From an uncultured Prevotella sp. (GTDB taxonomy: Bacteria > Bacteroidota > Bacteroidia > Bacteroidales > Bacteroidaceae), in the NCBI GenBank assembly GCA_905234355.1, contig CAJOHP010000021.1:1-18628 (forward strand): a stretch of 18,628 nucleotides of DNA, written 5' to 3'. The notes beneath the pieces are model-generated. The model was not told where the DNA came from and did not search any database. It saw only the letters and a program-made list of their open reading frames with translations. The position numbers and the translations under genes were made by a program. Each line of letters opens with the position of its first letter. The stretch's first letter is position 1. Of this stretch, positions 6,110 to 13,125 are shown one piece after another.

Positions 6110-7612
6110 ATGAAACTATCAAAGACACTGGTGGCTATTGCTGTCCTGCTGACGGCAATGCCCTGCAGCGGAAGAACAGCCTCAACTCATCCCGACAGTT
6201 GCGGCCACCACCCGACAGCCAGCCCCACCCGCCCCGCAGTCGCCGAGCAGCTATGGCAGTCGTTTCTCATGCCCCCCGACAGCATCCGCGTGGGATGCTA
6301 CTACTATTGGGTGAATGAACAAGTAGACCCCGAAGGTGTAAGAAAAGATCTGGAGTGGATGAAGCAAAACGGCATCACACTGGCCTTTCTGGCCACCGAC
6401 ATCCGCAACAGCCTCAGCGGCGACGACCAGAAGAACAGGCAGACCTTCGGCAAGAACAAGTTTCAGAGCCGCCTGTGGTGGAAAAACCTGCGCACCGCCC
6501 TGCGCACCGCCAGTGAGCTGGGCATAGAGATGGGCCTGTTCAACTGTCCCGGATGGAGCCAGTCGGGCGGGCCGTGGGTGCAACCCCATGAAGCCATGCG
6601 CAACTGGACTCCGGAAGGCGTCGAGGTCTGCAAGACAAAAGAGGGCACCGACGTGGTGTGCAGCCCCTGCTCACCCGAAGCCGAAGGACTGGAGGTCGAC
6701 AAGCTCTCAAAAACCCACGTGCAGAAACACTTCGAGGCTTTCATCGGCAAAATCCTACGCCGCATACCAGCCAAGGACCGAAGAACACTGACCACCGTGG
6801 TCGTCGACAGCTGGGAACGGGGCAAGCAAAACTACACCGACTCCATCTTCGAGAAATTCCAGCAACGATACGGTTACCCGCTCGACTACCACGACGACGC
6901 ATGCAAAAAAGACCTCGACCGTCTGATAGCCGACCTCGTGGCCTCAGAGTATATGGGCGGGCTGACGGAGAAAGCCCACGAATACGGACTACGCACGTGG
7001 TGTGAGCCTTATGCCCACAGCCCCTTCCCTGCCAACAGCATCAGCTATGGCAGTGCCGCCGACGAGGTGGCCGCCGAATTTTGGGTGGACGACTCCAAAT
7101 TCCGGAAAAAAGAAGTCGACGCCGCCCTTGGCGCAGCCCGGCGTAGCGGCAAAAACCGCGTGTGGGCAGAGAGCTTCACCGACGGATGGCCCAAGCTGGC
7201 ACAAGACGACTGGACATTCGAAAAGCTGCGGCCCATAGCAGACCGCTACTTCCATGCGGGCATCAATGCCACCATCCTCCACGTCGTCGTCTCGCAGCCT
7301 GGCGACGACAGAAAGCCTGCTGTGCGCCCCTGGTTCGGTACCTACTTCGACCGCCGCAGCAAGCATGCGGCCGAACTGAAACCACTGGTAAACTATCTGC
7401 GCCGATGCAACTTCATGCTACAGCTGGGCAAGCCTGTCCCCGACACCACTGACCAACGCGTGATGGCCGACGGCACCCACATCCGGTTTACCGACAAGTC
7501 ACAGTTTGAAATAACCTTCCCCGACGGCACACGAGAGCTGTGGGACCCTCTGACCAAGAAAACACAAAACGAGACCGCAGACCGTCACAACGGGAAAGAA
7601 CAGGGCATGTAG
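6110..7612 (+). CDS. Short GH106-like glycoside hydrolase (alpha-L-rhamnosidase related)
   Basis: Probable exported glycosidase of 500 residues. The ATG at 6110 starts a signal peptide (MKLSKTLVAIAVLLTAMPCSG); an in-frame GTG at 6053 would only add an unlikely extension. GH106 features follow in order: PPDSIRVGCYYYWVNEQV with VRKDLEWMKQNGI (about 55-90), FNCPGWSQSGGPWV (about 144-157), an RTWCEPY acidic residue (E299), AEFWVDD (E323), VWAESFTDGW (E354), HAGINATILHVVVSQPGDD and YLRRCNFMLQLGKPV. GH106 enzymes remove terminal alpha-L-rhamnose, for example from pectic rhamnogalacturonan, and are usually about twice this long. Here the C-terminal beta-sandwich regions are missing apart from a short GTRELWDP segment. 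Whether it is active, and on rhamnose, is open. An SGNH esterase gene follows on the same strand. Confidence 0.75.
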   Translation: MKLSKTLVAIAVLLTAMPCSGRTASTHPDSCGHHPTASPTRPAVAEQLWQSFLMPPDSIRVGCYYYWVNEQVDPEGVRKDLEWMKQNGITLAFLATDIRNSLSGDDQKNRQTFGKNKFQSRLWWKNLRTALRTASELGIEMGLFNCPGWSQSGGPWVQPHEAMRNWTPEGVEVCKTKEGTDVVCSPCSPEAEGLEVDKLSKTHVQKHFEAFIGKILRRIPAKDRRTLTTVVVDSWERGKQNYTDSIFEKFQQRYGYPLDYHDDACKKDLDRLIADLVASEYMGGLTEKAHEYGLRTWCEPYAHSPFPANSISYGSAADEVAAEFWVDDSKFRKKEVDAALGAARRSGKNRVWAESFTDGWPKLAQDDWTFEKLRPIADRYFHAGINATILHVVVSQPGDDRKPAVRPWFGTYFDRRSKHAAELKPLVNYLRRCNFMLQLGKPVPDTTDQRVMADGTHIRFTDKSQFEITFPDGTRELWDPLTKKTQNETADRHNGKEQGM

Positions 7613-7663
7613 AGCGGCGCGCCGGCCATCATAGCAGCAGACATCTGCCCCGTGTAGCGGAAC

Positions 7664-7691
7664 GTTGCAAGAGCTTCGCAAAATGTTGCAA
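7664..7691 (+). repeat. GTTGCAA direct repeat, 21-bp period, before the esterase gene
   Basis: GTTGCAA occurs at 7664-7670 and again at 7685-7691, exactly 21 bp apart (two helical turns), about 50 bp upstream of the candidate -7 box at 7740. Such spacing is typical of AraC-type or hybrid two-component operators. The short motif limits confidence. Confidence 0.35.
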
Positions 7692-7739
7692 AACACAACA
7701 ATGAAATACAAAACCGCCGTGTTTCTCACAAAAAACAGC

Positions 7740-7747
7740 TACTTTTG
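7740..7747 (+). promoter_or_regulatory. Candidate -7 box of the esterase gene
   Basis: TACTTTTG matches TAnnTTTG but lies only 10 bp before the ATG at 7758, implying an almost leaderless transcript. No clear TTG sits 19-21 bp upstream. It may be real, activator-dependent, or chance; transcription from the GH106-like gene is the alternative. Confidence 0.4.
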
Positions 7748-7757
7748 CTTCTTGATT

Positions 7758-9701
7758 ATGAAAAAGACCACAACACTGATTGTTGCGCTTCTCAGCGCAA
7801 TGGTAGCGGCTGCCAAGGTGCAGCTGCCACAACTCTTCCAAAACGGCATGGTGATGCAGCGCGGTAAACCCATACCTGTATGGGGTACGGCCGACGCAGG
7901 CGAACAGGTAGCAGTGACATTTAAAAAGAAGGTGTACCGTACCACCGCCGATGCTCAAGGTCGCTGGCAGGTCATGCTGCCCGAGCAGAAAGCGGGCGGC
8001 CCTTATTCCTTAAGCATAGAGGACGGACAGCACTCGACACTCACCGTCGACGACGTGCTCATAGGCGACGTATGGCTCTGCTCCGGGCAGTCGAACATCG
8101 ACGTGACTGTGGAGCGTGTCTACCCACAATACGGAAAAATCGTCGACGACTACCAGAACGCACAGATACGCATGTTCAGGGTGCAGACCGACTACGACAC
8201 CCACGGGCCTAAGCGCGACGTAAAGCCCAGCCCCATCAACTGGAAACCCGTCACGAAAGACAACGCCTGGCTCTTCTCTGCCGTAGGCTACTTCCTGGGA
8301 CGAGAGATGTACGAGAAGACCGGTGTGCCACAGGGCATCATCGTCAACTCCCTGGGCGGCACGCCCATACAGGCCTGGCTTCCTGCCGACACACTGCGGC
8401 TGCACTTCCCCGACCTGTGGCAGCGCACCCAGTTCTACCAAGACGACCAGATGGTGAAAGCCATGCAGCAAGCCAACGGACAGGCACAGCGCCGCTGGCA
8501 GCAGCTCCTCACCGAGAGCGACCCCGGACTGGCCGAAGGATGGGCCTCCGCCGACTACGACGACAGTCAGTGGGAGCAGAAGCAGGTGTTTGCCACCCAG
8601 CCCAACGGCCGTCCGAAGAGCGTAGACCTCACCACCGGACGGCTCAACGGCTCGCTGTGGGCACGCCAGCAAGTAGAAATCGATGCCGCCCATGCCGGGC
8701 AACCCTGCCGCCTGCTCGTGGGCACGCTCTACGATGCCGACGAAACCTACGTAAACGGAAAAAAGGTGGGACAGACAGGCTATCAGTACCCGCCGCGACG
8801 CTACCACATACCAGGCGGAGTGCTCCGCACTGGGCGCAACACGCTCACCGTGCGCTTCATCACCAAGGGCGGTGCGCCACACTTCATCCCCGAGAAACCC
8901 TATAAGCTCATCTTCGACGACGGCACCGAGGTGGCACTCAGCACACAATGGCGCATACGCGCCGGCGCACAGCTGCCCCCCAGCCCCGGCATCGACGCAG
9001 GCGGACAGAACCTGCCCACCGTATTATATAATGCCATGCTCCATCCCCTGGCTCCCTATGCCCTCTCCGGCGTGGTGTGGTATCAGGGTGAGAGCAACAC
9101 CGGCGGCGATGCACGCCACTACCAGACGTGGCTCACACAGCTCATAGGCAGCTGGCGGCAACTGTTCCAGCAGCCGCAGCTACCTTTCGTGGTGGCACAG
9201 CTGGCCAACTTCATGGAGCCTACCGACCAGCCGCAGCATACGGGGTGGTGCACCGTGCGCGAGGCACAGCGACAGGCCGCCCTACAGATGCCAAACACAG
9301 CACTGGCAGTGAACATTGACCTGGGCGAAGCCGTCGACATCCACCCCCTGCGCAAGCGCGAGGTGGCACAGCGCATAGCCTGCTGCTTCGATCATCTGCT
9401 CTGGCATCCCAAGACGTTGCTCTCGCCACAGGTAGTGAAGACCGAGACAAGAGGTTCCGAGGTATTGCTCACGCTCGACCAGCCACTGCTCGCCGACGGA
9501 CAGCTCTACGAGTTTGAGGTGGCAGGTGCCGACGGCCGATACGTCAATGCCACAGCCACTGGCAGCGGCAGCACCATCACCCTGCAGTCGGCAGTAGCCC
9601 AGCCCTGCTTTGTGCGCTACGCATGGAAGAACAACCCCGCCCGGGCCAACGTCTACGGAAAGAGCAACCTGCCCATGTCGCCCTGCCAACTGACACTATA
9701 G
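7758..9701 (+). CDS. Sialate O-acetylesterase-type SGNH carbohydrate esterase
   Basis: Exported esterase of 647 residues that removes O-acetyl groups from sugars. MKKTTTLIVALLSAMVAAA is the signal peptide, which fixes the start at 7758. The catalytic blocks are complete: WLCSGQSN with nucleophile Ser112, the GVVWYQGESN block at 438-447, and DIHP with Asp527 and His529. Residues about 255-380 form an inserted galactose-binding-like sandwich (GWASADYDDSQWEQ, later YVNGKKVGQTGYQYPPRRYH), as in many Bacteroidetes members of this family. A beta-rich segment closes the C-terminus. The family name refers to sialic acid, but many members act on plant glycans such as acetylated xylan, xyloglucan or pectin. 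The GH106-like neighbour makes an acetylated rhamnose-containing glycan the better guess. No sialidase or SusC/SusD pair is in view. Confidence 0.9.
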   Translation: MKKTTTLIVALLSAMVAAAKVQLPQLFQNGMVMQRGKPIPVWGTADAGEQVAVTFKKKVYRTTADAQGRWQVMLPEQKAGGPYSLSIEDGQHSTLTVDDVLIGDVWLCSGQSNIDVTVERVYPQYGKIVDDYQNAQIRMFRVQTDYDTHGPKRDVKPSPINWKPVTKDNAWLFSAVGYFLGREMYEKTGVPQGIIVNSLGGTPIQAWLPADTLRLHFPDLWQRTQFYQDDQMVKAMQQANGQAQRRWQQLLTESDPGLAEGWASADYDDSQWEQKQVFATQPNGRPKSVDLTTGRLNGSLWARQQVEIDAAHAGQPCRLLVGTLYDADETYVNGKKVGQTGYQYPPRRYHIPGGVLRTGRNTLTVRFITKGGAPHFIPEKPYKLIFDDGTEVALSTQWRIRAGAQLPPSPGIDAGGQNLPTVLYNAMLHPLAPYALSGVVWYQGESNTGGDARHYQTWLTQLIGSWRQLFQQPQLPFVVAQLANFMEPTDQPQHTGWCTVREAQRQAALQMPNTALAVNIDLGEAVDIHPLRKREVAQRIACCFDHLLWHPKTLLSPQVVKTETRGSEVLLTLDQPLLADGQLYEFEVAGADGRYVNATATGSGSTITLQSAVAQPCFVRYAWKNNPARANVYGKSNLPMSPCQLTL

Positions 9702-9726
9702 CTGGGGGGCTATTACCCAAGTTTCT

Positions 9727-10908
9727 TTATTTTCCCGCCTCCACGCTACGGATGCAGCTGAGGGCATTGAGTGTGCGGGGATAACCTATGAATGGAAGGT
9801 TGGATGAGATGACGGCAATGAGCATGTCCTTGTCGTTGCCCACATGATAGTTGCCTGCGATGTGTCCCTTCAGCTGCGGCTCGCATCCCCCCTGCGCAGC
9901 GAGGAAGCAGAACGTGATGAGCTCACGCATCCTCAGGTCCAGCCCTGTCCGGGTGTAGTAGTCGCCGAAGCAGTTGTCGGCCAGCCAGTGGTTGATGTGG
10001 CGGCTGTCCTCGGGGCCCGACTTCCAGAAGTCGCGCATCGATTCGCCGAAACACCCCACCTGCGCCTCGGTGCCGGCCACTCGGCGCGACTCCATCGTGG
10101 TGGTCTGCTGCGAGGCCAACGGCAGGGCGATGCCTCGGGCAGCAAAGATCTCATTGGTTGCCGTCAGGAACGGCCGGACGCGCCCCATGCCCAAATAGGC
10201 CGTGGCCTGATAGACCACCTCCTTCACCTCGACCGGCGCCACGCCCTTGTCCAGAGCGTCGGGCAGCAGCTCGCGATAGGCGTCGATGCCCTGGCAGCCT
10301 AAGAGCGTGGCCAGATAGCCGATGTAGCGTGTGCGGTCATCCAGGCGCGTCTTCACCTGCTCCACCACCTCACCGAAGGCAAAGGCATCGAAACGCTGCA
10401 GGTATTCGGGGTCGGTCTGCCCGAGCAGCGTGGTGCTGGCAGGCAGCTTTTCATATTCAGCATCAGCGACAGGCTCCAGCCACTCGTTAGAGGCCCCTTC
10501 CTCCACCTTTGTCATATAGGTCAGGTGCTGCATCCACGAGTCTTTGGCTGCTCCGTGCCAGTGCTTTGCCTCGGCCGGGATGGCCACGACAACGCCCGGG
10601 TGCAGCGCCACAGGCTCCTTGCCCTCCTCCACATACCAGCCGTGACCGGCCACGCAGACGAGCACCTGCACCGACTTGTGGTGGATGTGCCAGTTGTTGC
10701 GGCATCGCGGCTCGAAGGTGACGTTCACCAGACCGTTCTCGCCACCGAGCGGAGCCAGATAGCTGTTGCCGATGAAATACTTGGCGTAGGCGCTGTTCAG
10801 AGCGCCTTTCGGCCATACGTTGAAATCCACATTCTCTTTCATAGTTGATTGTGCATTGATGTGAGCCACTGCCATGAGCAGTGCCACGATGATTGTAATT
10901 ACTCTCAT
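9727..10908 (-). CDS. Exported cupin plus tandem carboxymuconolactone decarboxylase-like protein
   Basis: Fusion of 393 residues. The start at 10908 (MRVITIIVALLMAVAHINAQ) gives a signal peptide; the frame's upstream extension reads through the promoter. A cupin occupies about 58-130, with metal ligands in WHIHHK (H74, H76) and KHWHG (H116). Two carboxymuconolactone decarboxylase (CMD/AhpD-fold) units follow: about 185-260 (RTRYIGYLATLLGCQGIDAY) and about 300-385 (LRMRELITFCFLAAQGGCEP, with C342 and H349). CMD proteins act as decarboxylases or in thiol-based peroxide handling; the pairing with a cupin suggests a metal-bound small-molecule substrate, but the reaction is unknown. Export to the periplasm is unusual for this fold. 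It has its own promoter with a 21-bp direct repeat upstream, suggesting an AraC-type activator encoded elsewhere. Confidence 0.85.
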   Translation of the reverse strand: MRVITIIVALLMAVAHINAQSTMKENVDFNVWPKGALNSAYAKYFIGNSYLAPLGGENGLVNVTFEPRCRNNWHIHHKSVQVLVCVAGHGWYVEEGKEPVALHPGVVVAIPAEAKHWHGAAKDSWMQHLTYMTKVEEGASNEWLEPVADAEYEKLPASTTLLGQTDPEYLQRFDAFAFGEVVEQVKTRLDDRTRYIGYLATLLGCQGIDAYRELLPDALDKGVAPVEVKEVVYQATAYLGMGRVRPFLTATNEIFAARGIALPLASQQTTTMESRRVAGTEAQVGCFGESMRDFWKSGPEDSRHINHWLADNCFGDYYTRTGLDLRMRELITFCFLAAQGGCEPQLKGHIAGNYHVGNDKDMLIAVISSNLPFIGYPRTLNALSCIRSVEAGK

Positions 10909-10930
10909 TGTCTTGTTGTTTTCACAGGTG

Positions 10931-10938
10931 CAAAGGTA
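10931..10938 (-). promoter_or_regulatory. -7 box of the cupin-CMD gene
   Basis: TACCTTTG on the minus strand matches TAnnTTTG, 22 bp before the ATG. No TTG is present at 19-21 bp upstream, consistent with activator dependence. Confidence 0.65.
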
Positions 10939-10968
10939 CGAAGAAATCCGCAAACCTGTATAACCAGA

Positions 10969-10998
10969 TTTACGGATTCTTCTATACATTTTACGGAT
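10969..10998 (-). promoter_or_regulatory. ATCCGTAAA direct repeat, 21-bp period, AraC-type operator candidate
   Basis: Plus-strand TTTACGGAT at 10969-10977 and 10990-10998 reads ATCCGTAAA twice on the minus strand, exactly 21 bp apart. The nearer copy starts 31 bp from the edge of the -7 box. This is the classical geometry of an AraC-family activator site just upstream of the -35 equivalent. Confidence 0.6.
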
Positions 10999-11020
10999 GC
11001 AGCCCATTCCGTTCTCCCGT

Positions 11021-13099
11021 CTAAGCCTCAGCAGCCAGCGGGAGTGTCAAGACAAAGCGAGCCCCCGGTGCATACGCCGTGTCGATGACGACGTCGCCTC
11101 CCAGCCTTCTGGCCAGTGAGCGTGCCACAGTGAGTCCGATGCCTGTGCCGTCGTAGTAGTCGTTGAGCTGCACGAACTCGTCGAAGATGTGGTCGGCCTC
11201 TTCGGGTGGCACGCCGATGCCGGTGTCTTCCACAGCGAAGACGGCCATGCCGTCGGCCGTGGCCAGTGCGAGCCTCACGGTCTGCTTCTCATCAGTGATT
11301 ACCTCGCCGGTGGCCTCGGCCGGCCGTGTGAACTTCCTTGCATTGTCGAGCAACAGGGTGAGGGCGCGCGTGGCGCTGGCCTGATGGGTCACGAGCATGA
11401 GTGTCTCCGCTTCGGGTGTGAGCGTCATGTCGAAGGTCACATGGGGTGCCGCCGTCACGCCGCTCTGGTCGGCCGCCTCGGCTGCTATCTGCACGGCAGG
11501 CACCGTGTCGGTGCGCTCGATGCCAGCCTGACTGCCAGCATCGCTCAGCTCGAGCATCTTGCCCACCAGACCGGTGATGCGGTTGGTGTTCTCGGTAATC
11601 TGACGGTTGATGTCGTCACGCGTGGCATCGTCGAGCTCCATGCCCGGCGTAGTGATGATCTGGGTGAAGCCCGAGAGGATGTTGAGCGGTGTGCGTATCT
11701 CGTGCGAAATCTGCTGTATGAAGTTGGTCTTCATCTTCGACGACTCCTCGGCTCTTTCGTTGGCCACCTTGAGCTGTGCATTGCTCTGGGCCAACTGGTT
11801 GTAAGCCGCTTGCAGCCTGTTGGCCGCCCTGCGTCTCACCGCCATGTAGACGGTGAAGAAGACCACGAAGAGTATGAAGATGACGATAGAGGTAAAGAAG
11901 CGCTGCCTGCTGATGTCGGCCTGCTGCTGTGCTATCTGCGTCTCTTTCTTCTGAGTGTCGTAGATAGTGGCGAGCTCGGCCGCGTCGTCGTGTTTCTGCC
12001 AGATGATGGCAGAGTCGAGCGCATTGCAGAGCTTGGCGCCCACGGCGAGTGCAGAGTCGGTGCGTTGAGCCATGAAGTTGGCTCGGTATTTTGGCAACAT
12101 ATATATCTGTATGTTGTCGAGTGTCATGCGCACGTTGTGCAGCTGCATCTGCGCATCGAGCACGGCGAGATTGTCGGCTGCCTCGTCCCATCGTCCGGCC
12201 CTGACGAGATAGCTTACGGCCTCGATGCGCCCGTCGTCGGTCTTGGCATATCGGGTGCTGCGTGCCTCGTCGTAGGCTTTGGCTGCCTCCTTGTCCTGTC
12301 CGAGTCCCACGAGTGCGGTAGCCCTGTAGAGATTGAGGCGCGCCCACTGCTTGTCGAGAAACATGCTGTCGGCCTGCGGCTGCATGCGGTAGCGGTCGAG
12401 CAGCGTCTCGAAATGCTGGGTCCAGCCGAGTGCCTCCTGGTAGTAGCCGGAGAGCAAGTAGTTGTCGGTGGTGGTGATCAGGCCGATGATAGCGCAGGTG
12501 AAGTTGGTCAGGCTGCTGTCGCGCTCTATGATTTGCAGGTATTTGCCGTATGCCCGCTCATAGTTGACCGCCGCATCCTTGGCCTGTCCGAGTTTCAGCT
12601 GGCACGTGGCCACGGCGTTCTGCAGTCCTGCATACTCGGTGTTCATGTCGTATTGGTGCTCCTCCATGACCGCCAGCGCCGGCACGGTGAGGCGCATGGT
12701 GGCCTCGTAGTCCAGTCCGAGCAGCAGCTGGCTGGCCAGCCGGTTGGCCGACATGGCATAGTATCGCAGGTCGTCGTCGTCGGCCACCTCCAGTTCCACG
12801 GCTTTCTTCCATTCCCTCTCGGCCTGCCTCCGGTGGTTCATGCGTGAGTAGGCATAGCCTCGCCAGTAGTAGGCTTTCATCTTCGACATAGTGCCTTCTG
12901 CCTCATGCTCGTCGGCAATGCTGATGAGCTTCTGGTAGTCGCGTGCCTTGTATGCGGCCGTGACGAGGCTGTCGGCCTGACTGGCCTCTCGTTTTTGCTT
13001 TGTCGTTTTCACGCAGGCCGTGAGCGACAGGATGGCGCCTGCTATCAGTATCAGCAGTCCTGTGTGCCTGGCAGCACCCGTGTCCATCATCGTTTTCAT
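11021..13099 (-). CDS. TPR-type membrane sensor histidine kinase (orphan)
   Basis: Protein of 692 residues. The N-terminus has a signal peptide with lipobox (LSLTAC, Cys29). Residues about 40-380 are helical repeats of TPR type forming the periplasmic sensor (for example AYYWRGYAYSRMNHRRQAER and GQDKEAAKAYDEA). A transmembrane helix lies at about 402-422, then a coiled-coil linker. The kinase core is complete: H-box FIQQISHEIRTPLNIL with phospho-acceptor His466, N-box LLLDNARKF, G1 DTGIGVP, F-box FDEFVQL and G2 GTGIGLTVAR. There is no receiver or DNA-binding domain, and no response regulator gene in the window, so its partner is elsewhere. Its start is 26 bp after the lptD-like stop on the same strand, with no promoter box between, so co-transcription is likely. 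Confidence 0.92.
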   Translation of the reverse strand: MKTMMDTGAARHTGLLILIAGAILSLTACVKTTKQKREASQADSLVTAAYKARDYQKLISIADEHEAEGTMSKMKAYYWRGYAYSRMNHRRQAEREWKKAVELEVADDDDLRYYAMSANRLASQLLLGLDYEATMRLTVPALAVMEEHQYDMNTEYAGLQNAVATCQLKLGQAKDAAVNYERAYGKYLQIIERDSSLTNFTCAIIGLITTTDNYLLSGYYQEALGWTQHFETLLDRYRMQPQADSMFLDKQWARLNLYRATALVGLGQDKEAAKAYDEARSTRYAKTDDGRIEAVSYLVRAGRWDEAADNLAVLDAQMQLHNVRMTLDNIQIYMLPKYRANFMAQRTDSALAVGAKLCNALDSAIIWQKHDDAAELATIYDTQKKETQIAQQQADISRQRFFTSIVIFILFVVFFTVYMAVRRRAANRLQAAYNQLAQSNAQLKVANERAEESSKMKTNFIQQISHEIRTPLNILSGFTQIITTPGMELDDATRDDINRQITENTNRITGLVGKMLELSDAGSQAGIERTDTVPAVQIAAEAADQSGVTAAPHVTFDMTLTPEAETLMLVTHQASATRALTLLLDNARKFTRPAEATGEVITDEKQTVRLALATADGMAVFAVEDTGIGVPPEEADHIFDEFVQLNDYYDGTGIGLTVARSLARRLGGDVVIDTAYAPGARFVLTLPLAAEA

Positions 13100-13125
13100 G
13101 TCACTTCAGTTTTTGTTTTGTGTAA

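Noticed and set aside
8417..8905. Second plus-strand open frame inside the esterase gene
   Set aside because: It is a +1 frame shadow rich in Arg/Pro/Ala over the galactose-binding-like insert of the real gene.
9698..9713. Hairpin ATAGC-GCTAT as a bidirectional terminator between the convergent esterase and cupin genes
   Set aside because: The stem is 5 bp of mostly A/T pairs overlapping the stop codon, and the following T's are interrupted.
11189..12847. 552-codon plus-strand open frame antisense to the histidine kinase
   Set aside because: The kinase has every H, N, G1, F and G2 motif, so the antisense frame is a composition effect.
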